Source of the DNA: Sinorhizobium sp. A49
GTDB lineage: Bacteria; Pseudomonadota; Alphaproteobacteria; Rhizobiales; Rhizobiaceae
Direction: 5' to 3'
Length of the DNA: 64,000 nucleotides
Assembly (NCBI RefSeq): GCF_002002725.1
Contig: NZ_MUNW01000033.1
Coordinates: 115,444-179,443 of the forward strand
The position numbers and the translations under genes were made by a program. This document shows positions 53,633 to 62,457 of the stretch, in pieces (positions within the stretch are counted from its first letter, which is position 1; each line of letters starts with the position of its first letter). The notes beneath the pieces are model-generated. The model worked only from the letters and a program-made list of their open reading frames with translations, was not told where the DNA came from and made no database searches.

Positions 53633-53900
53633 CGCAAACTCCTCCTAACCAGCTATCACTTTGAGCCAATCAGGCTGAACCGCCGATGAACGGGAGCGCA
53701 TGTACCATCGCATGGGGAGAGGCTGCGCGATTGCGGCCTCGAGCGATTTGGCACTGGTAGACCACGCGGCTGTGTTCATCGTCACTAAATGACGACGGCT
53801 CTTCAGACCCACGTCGAGCCGCGCCCCGAAAGCACGCCCGGATTCGCCTGCCGGAGCCCCACAATGGGCACGATCGGCACAGCACTCCAACATCCCACGG
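53633..53900. other. Gap between secreted protein gene and second regulator
   Basis: About 270 bases with nothing supported. It contains the promoter side of the secreted basic protein gene and the downstream side of the regulator at 53901. Frames here are antisense to one another and lack ribosome-binding sites. Confidence 0.3.
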
Positions 53901-54596
53901 TCAACGGGATGGCAGATAGAGCGCGTAGCCTACCGAGCGAACGGTTCGAATGACGTCAGCCCCCTCGCGCTTCATCGCGCGCCTTATATGTCCAATGTGG
54001 ATATCAACGGTTCGTGGTTCGACCTCTGCTTCGGGCGGCCAAGCAGCCGAGATGAGATCATCGCGGGTGTGGACAACGTCGGGCGCCCGCATCAGGCACT
54101 GCATCAGCCGAAACTGGAGAGCTGACAGAAGAACCGGGTGACCATTGCGCTCGACGCGAAGCCGATTGAGGTTCATTTCGATATCGGCGTAGCGCAATAT
54201 CGCTGCCGATTTCGTGCCGGCTGGCGCCGCCGCATCGGCCCGCAAACCGCGCAGAAATGCAAGCAGCCGCTGCGGATTGAACGGGCGACGCAGCCTGCAG
54301 TCCACCGTGGACGGGGCAAGCGAGCGACCGCGGTTGCCGTCGGCCGTCTGCTCGAGAGACACTATCTTTGTCTGGGGCGTTGTGGCGGCCTTGATTTGCG
54401 CACAGACCGCAGATGAATCCATGTCTGGACCAGAGCAGTCGATTATGACCGCCAGCGGTGGGGCTTGATGGACACGGCCCAGAAGCTCGCTCGAACGGCT
54501 GGTGTTTCCAGCCTCGAAACCTTCAAGCGTGAGGATGTGCTTAAGGAGAAGGTAAAGCTCCGCATCTTCTGTATGGATAAGGATTCGTCCGTTCAT
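53901..54596 (-). CDS. Second orphan OmpR-type regulator with degenerate receiver
   Basis: Protein of 231 residues, paralogous to the regulator at 50619-51329 (both open with a short strand, then YLLLxHIL). The receiver-like domain has Asp53 (VIIDCSG), but the strand-5 Lys is replaced by Arg (LRRPFNPQ). The winged-helix half contains HTRDDLISAAWP and RTVDIHIGHIRRAMKR. The ATG at 54596 (MNGRILIH) with a GGAG site aligns with the paralogue; upstream starts at 54608 and 54638 are possible. It lies 38 bases after the SDR stop, so it may be read from the catabolic operon. Confidence 0.88.
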   Translation of the reverse strand: MNGRILIHTEDAELYLLLKHILTLEGFEAGNTSRSSELLGRVHQAPPLAVIIDCSGPDMDSSAVCAQIKAATTPQTKIVSLEQTADGNRGRSLAPSTVDCRLRRPFNPQRLLAFLRGLRADAAAPAGTKSAAILRYADIEMNLNRLRVERNGHPVLLSALQFRLMQCLMRAPDVVHTRDDLISAAWPPEAEVEPRTVDIHIGHIRRAMKREGADVIRTVRSVGYALYLPSR

Positions 54597-54634
54597 CACT
54601 CGCTCCATTGCGCAAGAAATTCCCGACTTCAGGC

Positions 54635-55405
54635 TCACGCTGGCGCGAACTCCCCGCCATTGACGTCCAAGATTGCCCCGTTGACGAAGGCGGCTTCGTC
54701 GCCGGCGAGAAAACCGACGACCGCAGCGACTTCGTGGGGGTCGCCCATTCGGCCGGCGGGAATACGGGTGATAGCCGCTCGGTTGATTTGGTTGCCACTC
54801 GCACCCGCCATGGCTGTAGCGATCCTACCCGGGGCAACGACGTTGACTGTGATGCCGTGGGCGGCATAGGGCCAGACGAGGGAACGCGCGAGACCGGCAA
54901 TCGCTGCTTTAGAGGCAACATATGCACTGCCGGCGATGCGCGGAAGTGTTCGCCCGGCAACCGAGCCGATGAAGACGATACGTCCGAAGCCGTGACGCAC
55001 CATGCCTGGCAGCACCGCCTGGCAGCAAAGCATCGCACCGGTCAGATTGACTGAGAGAACAAAGTTCCACTCGTCGAGCGACACTTCGCTGAAAGGCGTC
55101 GGACCGTCGGCGCCTTTTGGCGAGACGCCGGCGTTGCAAACGAGAACAGCAACACTTCCCCAGCCTTGCTCGAGCTCACGAAAGAATGTGGTGATTTGAG
55201 CTGGCTGCCCCAGATCGACCGTGCGCGCAAAGATGCGATCAGGACCGAATTCGCCGGCAAGGAAATCTTTGGCGTTCTCCATATGGCCTTCGTTTTGACC
55301 GAAGATCGCAACTCTGTACCCGCGTTGGAGAAGATATCGGGCTGTCGCCAGCCCAATACCTGCCGTGCCGCCAGTGACCACGGCGATCCTAGCGGCGTTT
55401 GTCAT
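54635..55405 (-). CDS. Short-chain dehydrogenase/reductase
   Basis: Classical SDR of 256 residues. The cofactor motif is TGGTAGIG at residues 11-18, NAG at 91-93, and the catalytic set is Asn120, Ser148, Tyr162, Lys166. It would reduce or oxidise a carbonyl produced by the two preceding enzymes. Residues 34-39 (IFGQNE) lack the Asp typical of strict NAD specificity. Its start overlaps the TPP enzyme stop (ATGA). Confidence 0.92.
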   Translation of the reverse strand: MTNAARIAVVTGGTAGIGLATARYLLQRGYRVAIFGQNEGHMENAKDFLAGEFGPDRIFARTVDLGQPAQITTFFRELEQGWGSVAVLVCNAGVSPKGADGPTPFSEVSLDEWNFVLSVNLTGAMLCCQAVLPGMVRHGFGRIVFIGSVAGRTLPRIAGSAYVASKAAIAGLARSLVWPYAAHGITVNVVAPGRIATAMAGASGNQINRAAITRIPAGRMGDPHEVAAVVGFLAGDEAAFVNGAILDVNGGEFAPA

Positions 55406-57111
55406 GCTGCCGCATCCATGTTGGCAAAGAGAGAAAGAGGAGGATGTGCTTCCGGGTCCGTCATGACCTCAATCAGCATGGGCGTCGGCGCCCGGATGCT
55501 GCGTTCAAGCAGATCGGTCAGATCACCGGGATCCTCAACGCGGGCCGCAGGGCAACCACAAGCTCTTGCGATCTGCACATGATCGACGTCGGCGAAGTGG
55601 CAGGCCGTCGTGTAGCGACCGAACTTGACGGTCTCCGCATCCCGTTGAAAGCCAAGGATGCCGTTATTCAATAGGATCGTGATCACCGGAAGCTGCATGC
55701 GCACGATCGTTTCAAGCTCGGCCCAACTATGGGCGAAGCCGCCATCACCAACGAGGGCAATGACTGGATTTTGCGGCCGGGCAACCTTGGCTCCCATTGC
55801 GAGCGGCACACCCCAACCAAGGCCTGCGAGACCGCGCGGCGTGATAAAGCGCATGGCGCCCGGAGCACGCAACTGCCCGACAACCCACATCGAGGAATAG
55901 GAAGCGTCAGCGACGATCGTCATATCAGGGGTCAAAATGGACTGAAGTTCAGCCATTACTCGCTCTGGTCGGATGGGCCTGGAGGCCGCGGTCGCAACGT
56001 CCCGGCGATCACGTTCAAAGGCGGACCAGATCGCCGCTATGCGTTCTTCCAATCGCGCACGTTCGCGATGGCGACGGGCAAGGTCGACGCGACCAAGGGC
56101 CATACGAAGGGCCGAAATCGTCTCGGCCGCGTCACCAACGAGACGGATAGCCTCATAATTCCGGCCGATCTCAATCGGGTCGACATCGATATGCACGACA
56201 GTCGCGGAATTTGGAATCTGCCGCCAATTGTCTGTTCCGTTCTGATTGGTTCGCGTACCGACCAGGATCACCAGGTCCGCCTCCTCAATCAGTGGCAGAG
56301 AATGGCGCCCGAGCGAGCGTGGGCCGGTTAATGACCCAAGGACACCGGCAGACAGGGGATGAAACTCGTCGACAACCCCCTTGCCCATATTGGTTGTGAT
56401 CACGGGCAGGCTTGCTTCGTGCTGCAAGGCTGTCAATTCTTCCGAGGCGCCCGCCCCATGCACGCCGCCACCTGCAACGATGATAGGCGCCTTCGCCGAT
56501 GCAATCAGGCGCGCCACCTCATTAAGCGCATCCTCCGGTGGGCGCGTGCGATCAAGTGGCCAGTGACCAAGGCATTTCGATCTTGGGGTGGCAGTTGGGG
56601 CCGCTTCAGCACGCAACAGATCGGCGGGCAGGAGCAGGACCGCAGGCCCCGGGCGGCCAGACGCAGCGACGGTGAAGGCAGCATCCATATAGTCGTCAAT
56701 TCGGTTTGGAACTTGAACGCGTCGGACCCATTTGGCGCAGGATTGGAAGAGTTCGATTTGGTCGAGATCCTGGAATGCATTTCTGTCCGTTTGATCGCGT
56801 TCGACATCTTGAACGAGCGCAACGATCGGAACGCTGGCCTTCAAGGCTTCCGCAAGTGGTGGGACAAGAAGCGTCGCGGCAGGACCGTTCTGTGCGGCAA
56901 CGACGGCGACTTTGCCTGATATGCGGGCATATCCGTCGGCCATCGCCCCACCCATATTTTCCTGCCGATAGGCAATCTGCTTGATGCCAGCTGCCTCCGC
57001 CGCGAGAATAACGGCCGAGGGAAGGCTTTGGGCGAAGATGAATTCGACCTTGTGGCGGCAAAGGATACGGGCAATGCGCTCGGCGACAGTTTCAGTTGCG
57101 GTATCGGTCAT
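55402..57111 (-). CDS. TPP-dependent acetolactate synthase-like enzyme
   Basis: Thiamine diphosphate enzyme of 569 residues of the acetolactate synthase/benzoylformate decarboxylase superfamily. The catalytic Glu is Glu51 (YRQENMGGAMADGYAR). The central domain follows, and the TPP-binding GDGG motif with its NN partner is near residues 452-485 (GDGGFAHSW then ILLNNGILGFQ). It is not a close match to biosynthetic IlvB, and no small subunit gene is present, so a catabolic decarboxylase or lyase is likely. Coupled at both ends to the aminotransferase and SDR genes. Confidence 0.9.
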   Translation of the reverse strand: MTDTATETVAERIARILCRHKVEFIFAQSLPSAVILAAEAAGIKQIAYRQENMGGAMADGYARISGKVAVVAAQNGPAATLLVPPLAEALKASVPIVALVQDVERDQTDRNAFQDLDQIELFQSCAKWVRRVQVPNRIDDYMDAAFTVAASGRPGPAVLLLPADLLRAEAAPTATPRSKCLGHWPLDRTRPPEDALNEVARLIASAKAPIIVAGGGVHGAGASEELTALQHEASLPVITTNMGKGVVDEFHPLSAGVLGSLTGPRSLGRHSLPLIEEADLVILVGTRTNQNGTDNWRQIPNSATVVHIDVDPIEIGRNYEAIRLVGDAAETISALRMALGRVDLARRHRERARLEERIAAIWSAFERDRRDVATAASRPIRPERVMAELQSILTPDMTIVADASYSSMWVVGQLRAPGAMRFITPRGLAGLGWGVPLAMGAKVARPQNPVIALVGDGGFAHSWAELETIVRMQLPVITILLNNGILGFQRDAETVKFGRYTTACHFADVDHVQIARACGCPAARVEDPGDLTDLLERSIRAPTPMLIEVMTDPEAHPPLSLFANMDAAA

Positions 57112-58466
57112 TATTGCGCCCTCTCGTTGGCGGCGTGAACATCGATGAAATCATCAAAGGCGGTAAGAACGCGGTCGATGTCGCTGTTGGTCATGGGTGT
57201 CGAAAGGCACGCTGCGGCGCCATGGGGAAGGAGGATGCCGTGTTGAAGGAAATGCCGTGCCAGTCCCTTCATCACGCGGCCCTCCGCATCACTCAACAAC
57301 GCTTCTCGAAACTCGGTTGGCGCATGACGTTTGGGATGTATGCGAAACAGCGAAGCAGCCCCGGTGACAGAGAATGGTGCACCGGTCCGGTTGAGGCTGC
57401 TCAGAAGACCGCTGCGCAGCCGCTCTCCGAGCGCTTCCAAATGATCGAAGTTTTCCCGTGTCATTGCCTCCATCGCGACGCGACCGGCGACCATTGAGAC
57501 GGGGTTGGCGGAAAACGTACCTCCCTGCGGCAAAAGCGGCCTTGCGTCTTCGGTACCGAAGACCCGCATGATCTCCTCGCGCCCGCCGATTGCCCCGATC
57601 GGAAAGCCACCGCCGATAATTTTGCCTGCGGTGACCAGATCGGGCGTCAAACCATAACGCGGTGACGCGCCTGAGTAGCTCTGCCTCAGATTGAGCACCT
57701 CATCGGCAATGATGAGGATGCCGTTCTTGCGGGCGGCCGAAGTGAGCGCCTCGATGAAGGCCGTCGTGGGATGAACAAGACCGGCGCGGCTCGGCATCGG
57801 ATCGATCAACACGCAAGCGACACGGTCGCGCAAGGCGTATAGGCGTCGCTCCAGTCCCTCGACATCGTTGAAACGAATGAGATGGACGTCATCGGCGACA
57901 CTTTCAGGCGTGCCACGATAGGCAGGCAGGGCCCTTGGTGTCGCTGCCCGGTCGTCTGGGTTCGAGACCACGGCTTGTCCCGCCTCCGCCCAGTCATAGG
58001 CGCCGTGATAGGCCCCCTCGATTCTGACAATGCCGGGTCGACCTGTAAATGCGCGAGCGGCCTTGATCGCAAACATCACCGCTTCGGTGCCGCTGTTAAC
58101 GAAGCGCACCTGCTGCATGGCAGGGATACGGTCGACCAGTAGCTCAGCAAGCCTGATCTCGTGTTGTGTCGGATTGGCAAAACACGTGCCCGTCCGCATG
58201 AGATCGCTGACGGCCCGGCAAACCGGTTCGAAACCGTGCCCGTGGATGAGCGTCGTGAAATTGTTGTTGAGATCGAGCAGACGATTTCCGTCGACATCAA
58301 CCAGATAGGCGCCTTCTCCATACGCGACGTAAAATGGAATGGGGTCTTTCTCGACCGTTGCGCGGGTCACACCGCCGGGGAAGACCGGCATTGCGCGGCG
58401 GTACAGACGCGAGGATTTAGTCCGCGCAGGCAAAGCCTGTGCGGCATGACTTTCTTGAACTGGCAT
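57111..58466 (-). CDS. Class III aminotransferase (GSA-aminomutase-like)
   Basis: PLP enzyme of 451 residues in the glutamate-1-semialdehyde aminomutase branch of class III aminotransferases. FPGGVTRATVEKDPIPFYVA, NSGTEAVMFAIKAARAFTGR, IIADEVLNLRQSYSG and the Schiff-base Lys near residue 280 (VTAGKIIGGGFPIGAIGG) are clear. The context (transporter, GntR regulator, TPP enzyme, SDR) argues against heme synthesis and for transamination of an imported amine or amino acid. First gene of the operon. Confidence 0.9.
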   Translation of the reverse strand: MPVQESHAAQALPARTKSSRLYRRAMPVFPGGVTRATVEKDPIPFYVAYGEGAYLVDVDGNRLLDLNNNFTTLIHGHGFEPVCRAVSDLMRTGTCFANPTQHEIRLAELLVDRIPAMQQVRFVNSGTEAVMFAIKAARAFTGRPGIVRIEGAYHGAYDWAEAGQAVVSNPDDRAATPRALPAYRGTPESVADDVHLIRFNDVEGLERRLYALRDRVACVLIDPMPSRAGLVHPTTAFIEALTSAARKNGILIIADEVLNLRQSYSGASPRYGLTPDLVTAGKIIGGGFPIGAIGGREEIMRVFGTEDARPLLPQGGTFSANPVSMVAGRVAMEAMTRENFDHLEALGERLRSGLLSSLNRTGAPFSVTGAASLFRIHPKRHAPTEFREALLSDAEGRVMKGLARHFLQHGILLPHGAAACLSTPMTNSDIDRVLTAFDDFIDVHAANERAQ

Positions 58467-58518
58467 GGCTTGGTCTTTCTGAGCAACACGTTCGGCTCGC
58501 TGTTTGTACGAGCTTTAC

Positions 58519-58538
58519 ATTTTTGTTGCAACAAAAAT
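58519..58538. promoter_or_regulatory. GntR-type operator 1, perfect 20-bp palindrome
   Basis: A perfect palindrome, ATTTTTGTTG / CAACAAAAAT, ends about 50 bases upstream of the aminotransferase start. The TTGT-N4-ACAA core suits an FCD-type GntR dimer. A near copy lies at 59298-59315, upstream of the regulator and importer. Confidence 0.75.
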
Positions 58539-58568
58539 ATCAACCATCAGATCCATACAACAAATTAT

Positions 58569-59267
58569 CTAGGATGCAGGAAGGGCCGCCTTCTCACGAC
58601 AAGCCCGCTTCAGACGCCGATAACCGTCGCGAATATCATTCTCAATCGCCGCCCTGACGCTGGCGCCGTCCCGCTCCTGCAGCGCCTCCATAGCAACCTC
58701 ATGGTTGTGAACGCCAAAGCGCTCCTTTGCGAACTCAGGATAGAGGTTATGCAAGGAAGGGCCGATGCGCAGCCAAAGTGTTTCGATCATCAAGACAAGA
58801 TGCGGCAATTTTGACAGGCGATAGATCGCAAAATGGAACTCCTTGTTATGCCAAAGAGCGTCCGCATATCGCCCGACGTCGAGCGCTGAATTAATCTGCT
58901 TTTGCAGCAACCTAAGAGCCTCGACATCATCGTCGACAACATGTTCGCCAGCCTGTTGCGCTGCCAAGCCCTCGAGCGCCAAGCGAATAAGCGTGATCTC
59001 CTTGAGGGCGCCTGCGTCAAGGACAGGCACGACGACCGTCTTCGGGCCGGCATAGACGAGCGCAGCTTCGCTGGCCAATCGATTGATCGCATCACGCGCA
59101 GGAGTGGTACTCACATCCAATTCCTGCGCAACAGCCCTCACCGTCAACTTATGGCCCGGACGGTATACGCCACGGATGATGCGCTCCTTCATCTGGCGAT
59201 ATGCGGAATCACCAAGATTCTCTGCCGAACGATCAGGATTGGTCAGTTCTTTCACATGGGCCGCCAT
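58569..59267 (-). CDS. GntR family regulator, FCD subfamily
   Basis: Transcription factor of 232 residues. The N-terminal winged helix (about 20-85) contains YRQMKERIIRGVYRPGHKLTV and LDVSTTPARDAINRLASEA. The FCD ligand domain has the conserved WHNKEFHFAIY and HNHEVAMEAL histidine segments, which usually hold a metal and an organic acid. It lies between the catabolic operon and the importer genes and is the obvious regulator of both, via the two matching dyads. Confidence 0.94.
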   Translation of the reverse strand: MAAHVKELTNPDRSAENLGDSAYRQMKERIIRGVYRPGHKLTVRAVAQELDVSTTPARDAINRLASEAALVYAGPKTVVVPVLDAGALKEITLIRLALEGLAAQQAGEHVVDDDVEALRLLQKQINSALDVGRYADALWHNKEFHFAIYRLSKLPHLVLMIETLWLRIGPSLHNLYPEFAKERFGVHNHEVAMEALQERDGASVRAAIENDIRDGYRRLKRACREKAALPAS

Positions 59268-59297
59268 TCAGCCTCCTCATTCAGTTGACAATGCAAT

Positions 59298-59315
59298 ATT
59301 TTGATGCAACAAAAT
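59298..59315. promoter_or_regulatory. GntR-type operator 2, near-palindrome
   Basis: ATTTTGATG / CAACAAAAT is an 18-base dyad with one mismatch. It matches the core of operator 1 at 58519-58538. It lies in the shared upstream region of the gntR gene (minus) and the importer operon (plus), within an otherwise empty interval of 280 bases (59268-59547). Confidence 0.72.
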
Positions 59316-59547
59316 TGAAATGTGAAAGTTTCGCAAAGGTTTTGTCGCATCAACAATCCCTAGCAGCTTTCTTGATTAACGTCACGCGTGCCGCCTGCCA
59401 GCTTGGCGCGGAGTCTTCATCAGCATTGCTTGTCCCGACGGCGCCAAAGGGTCGCTCGATGGACCTATCCGCACCTGGCCGCCTCGCGGCCTTCTATGAG
59501 GTTCGACGCCGTAGATCGTCGCCGGAACAGTTGAAAGGAAGTCAGAG

Positions 59548-60660
59548 TTGATTGGTCAATATTTGTCTCTTGTTGGGCTTGAGAAGCATTTCGGCAGTGT
59601 CAGGGCGGTCACGAGCCTGTCACTTGAGATCGGGGCGGGTGAGTTTGTTTCGCTTGTCGGTCCTTCCGGTTCCGGCAAGACGACGGCTTTAAACATGATC
59701 GCGGGATTTGAAGGACCGAGCGCCGGCAAGATCGTCATTGGGGGGCGCGATGTCACGCATGTTGCTCCCAACCGTCGTGGCATCGGCATGGTGTTCCAAA
59801 AGTACGCTTTGTTTCCGCATCTGACGGTTCGACAGAACATTGCTTTCCCGTTGCGCATGCAAAGGCAATCAAACAAGACGCGGATGACGACGCGGGTCGA
59901 GGAGATGCTCGAGCTCGTGCAGCTATCAAGCTTTGGCGAGCGCTACCCCCAGCAATTGTCCGGCGGCCAACAACAGCGCGTTGCCCTGGCGCGGGCGCTG
60001 GCATTCGAGCCGCCTGTTCTGTTGATGGATGAGCCACTTGGTGCGCTGGACAAGAAGCTGCGCGAGGCGATGCAGTTCGAGATCAAGAGCCTGCAAGAGC
60101 GGCTCGGCGCGACGGTTGTCTATGTAACGCATGATCAGGATGAGGCATTGACCATGTCGGACCGCGTCGCCGTCATGGCCGGCGGCGAGTTGAAGCAGTT
60201 CGGCACGCCGACGGAACTCTACCGGCATCCGAATTCCGCATTTGTCGCCGATTTCATCGGGCGTATGAACTTCATAGAAGGCAATTGCATCGAGAACGCA
60301 GGTGGCACGGCCGTGGTGCGTCTTTCAGACGACACAGTTCTCTCCATTCGCGCGCAAGGTCTGCCGGCAACCCCAAAGGCCGGACAAACCATAAAGCTCG
60401 CGATACGCCCAGAGCGGGTCCGCGTTGCCAGGCGCGGTGAAGGTGGTTCGGGTTGCCTTGCGGCGGTCGTTCAGGCCTGCGTCTTTGTCGGCTCGGTCCA
60501 TATTCTCGTGGTTCGGCTGGAAAGCCGCCCGGACGTTTTGTTGCAGATACAGTTACCGGCCGAAGGAGGGCTGCCGTTTCAGGAGCGGGATGCGGTTGAC
60601 CTCCTACTTGATGATGGCGCCATCCACTTGTTTGCGAACACGGAAAGGCACGCGGCATGA
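59548..60660 (+). CDS. PotA-like ABC transporter ATPase
   Basis: ATPase of 370 residues. It has Walker A GPSGSGKTT, Q-loop FQKYALFPHL, signature LSGGQQQR, Walker B VLLMDEPLGALD, and a C-terminal TOBE domain (LAIRPERVRVARRGEGG). It powers uptake of a polyamine-like or small amine solute with the three genes after it. The start is an unusual TTG at 59548 supported by AAAGGAA seven bases upstream. It overlaps the permease start by four bases. Confidence 0.94.
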   Translation: MIGQYLSLVGLEKHFGSVRAVTSLSLEIGAGEFVSLVGPSGSGKTTALNMIAGFEGPSAGKIVIGGRDVTHVAPNRRGIGMVFQKYALFPHLTVRQNIAFPLRMQRQSNKTRMTTRVEEMLELVQLSSFGERYPQQLSGGQQQRVALARALAFEPPVLLMDEPLGALDKKLREAMQFEIKSLQERLGATVVYVTHDQDEALTMSDRVAVMAGGELKQFGTPTELYRHPNSAFVADFIGRMNFIEGNCIENAGGTAVVRLSDDTVLSIRAQGLPATPKAGQTIKLAIRPERVRVARRGEGGSGCLAAVVQACVFVGSVHILVVRLESRPDVLLQIQLPAEGGLPFQERDAVDLLLDDGAIHLFANTERHAA

Positions 60661-61556
60661 GCGGGCCTTGCGAAGTTCCGCAGCCGGCTTTTCCCCGCCA
60701 GCGACGGTCGACTGCGGCATCCGCGCGGTTTTATTCGCGTGGCGTTTCGGTGTGCTTGGCGGCGCCCCTCGTCGTGGCTCTGGCCATCGGGTTCGTCTAT
60801 CCCGTCACCCGGCTTGTTGGCTTGAGTTTTGAGGGCGGAAGCCTTGAGCAACATCGGCGTCTTGTTGCCGAGCCGCTCTATCTCGGCGTGTTGGCGAGTA
60901 CGGTCAAGGTTGCCTTCATTGTGACGATTGCTAGCCTTCTTCTCGGCTTTCCCGTCGCCTATCTGATGGCACGGTTGAGACATGGCATCGCCATGGTGGT
61001 TGCGGCCTGCGTCTTCATACCCTTGTGGACCTCGGTTCTGGTCAGATCCTATGCCTGGGTGGTGCTTCTCCAGCGCAACGGTATCGTCAATACGCTTCTA
61101 GCCGATGCCGGCATCACCGACGGGCCGTTGAAGCTGATCTACACGCAGGGTGCGGTGATCGTCGCAATGACGCATGTGTTGATGCCGTTCATGATCCTGC
61201 CGATCTATTCAACCCTGCAGACCTTGCCGCCCGACTATAACAGGGCTGCGCGGAATTTGGGAGCTGGCGCGTTTCGCGCGTTCATCAGCGTCACCTTGCC
61301 CCTGAGCCTGCCGGGTGTCTTTGCCGGCAGCGTTCTGTGCTTCGTCCTAGCTCTGGGCTTTTACATAACACCGGCGTTGGTTGGCGGCCCTGGATCGATG
61401 CTGATGGCGACCCTGATCGGACAGCAGACGACTGTGCTGCTCGACTGGCCGTTTGCCGCAGCGCTGTCGACGGTGCTTTTGACCGTGACGCTGATCTTCG
61501 TTTTCCTGTTTCGAAAGACACTCTCGCTCAGCAAGGGATTGCACAGTGTCCACTGA
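60657..61556 (+). CDS. PotB-like ABC transporter permease
   Basis: Inner-membrane permease of 299 residues with about six hydrophobic segments. The ATPase-contact loop is NRAARNLGAGAFRAFISVTLPLS. FIPLWTSVLVRSYAWVVLLQ is the usual PotB mark. Translation is coupled to the ATPase gene (ATGA) and overlaps the next permease by 11 bases. Confidence 0.94.
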   Translation: MSGPCEVPQPAFPRQRRSTAASARFYSRGVSVCLAAPLVVALAIGFVYPVTRLVGLSFEGGSLEQHRRLVAEPLYLGVLASTVKVAFIVTIASLLLGFPVAYLMARLRHGIAMVVAACVFIPLWTSVLVRSYAWVVLLQRNGIVNTLLADAGITDGPLKLIYTQGAVIVAMTHVLMPFMILPIYSTLQTLPPDYNRAARNLGAGAFRAFISVTLPLSLPGVFAGSVLCFVLALGFYITPALVGGPGSMLMATLIGQQTTVLLDWPFAAALSTVLLTVTLIFVFLFRKTLSLSKGLHSVH

Positions 61557-62409
61557 TCTCGCACCTCTACCCAATCGGCTGCCGCTGATCCGCGGCCACT
61601 ACGCGGCGGCAACCTTTCACGCCTTTGCCAAGGCCTTCGGCATGATCGTTCTCGCGACCGTGATCGGTTGCGTCCTCTTCTTCTTGCTGCTGCCGACCCT
61701 CATCGTCATCCCCATGTCACTCAGTGAAACGGACTATATTCAGTTCCCGCCGAGCGGGTTGAGCCTCAAATGGTACCGGGCCTATTTCAGCGATCCGGAC
61801 TGGATGGCGGCAACATGGTTCAGCCTTAAGATCGCACTTGCCACGACTGCGACCGCTACGATTATGGGCACGATGGCCGCCCTGGCGATCGTGCGCGGGC
61901 GTCTCCCCTTCAGTTCGGCGCTTCAGGCTCTTGCGCTCGGGCCGATGATCGTGCCGCACATTGTGCTTGGCGTCGCACTTTATCTGGTGTTTTCGCCGCT
62001 GCAGCTGACGGGCAACTTCTTCGGCTTTCTCATCGCCCATACGGTGCTTGCCACACCTTACGTGATGATCACAGTGACGGCGGCGCTGCAACGCTTCGAC
62101 CCGGCGCTGGAACTGGCGGCGTTGAACTGCGGCGCCAACAGGCTGCAGGCTTTCGTCCTTGTGGTCTTGCCCAATATTGCACCGGGGGTAGCGGCTGGGG
62201 CGGTGTTTGCCTTTCTGGCTTCGTTCGATGAAGCCACGGTCGCGTTCTTCATCTCGGATATCGGCGGCAAGTCGATCGGTCGCAAGATGTTCGAAGATAT
62301 CGACTTCAACCTCACGCCCGTCATCGCGGCTGTTTCGACGGTGCTGGTCGTGGTTTCCCTCATGTTGATGGGCGCCATTCACTTGGCCAATGCCCAAAAG
62401 CGCGGCTGA
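61546..62409 (+). CDS. PotC-like ABC transporter permease
   Basis: Inner-membrane permease of 287 residues. PTLIVIPMSLSETDYIQFPP and the contact loop ELAALNCGANRLQAFVLVVLP are typical of PotC/YdcV. It starts with GTG inside the end of the previous gene. Together with the PotB-like protein it forms the channel. Confidence 0.94.
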   Translation: MSTDLAPLPNRLPLIRGHYAAATFHAFAKAFGMIVLATVIGCVLFFLLLPTLIVIPMSLSETDYIQFPPSGLSLKWYRAYFSDPDWMAATWFSLKIALATTATATIMGTMAALAIVRGRLPFSSALQALALGPMIVPHIVLGVALYLVFSPLQLTGNFFGFLIAHTVLATPYVMITVTAALQRFDPALELAALNCGANRLQAFVLVVLPNIAPGVAAGAVFAFLASFDEATVAFFISDIGGKSIGRKMFEDIDFNLTPVIAAVSTVLVVVSLMLMGAIHLANAQKRG

Positions 62410-62457
62410 GCAAGTGCGCGATCCATTTCCCCTGCCAACCCTACAAAGGAAACTGCC

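Noticed and set aside
57111..58466. Assignment of the aminotransferase as HemL for tetrapyrrole synthesis
   Set aside because: Although GSA-aminomutase-like, it sits in a catabolic operon with a TPP enzyme, an SDR and a GntR regulator, and alphaproteobacteria make 5-aminolevulinate by the HemA (ALAS) route.
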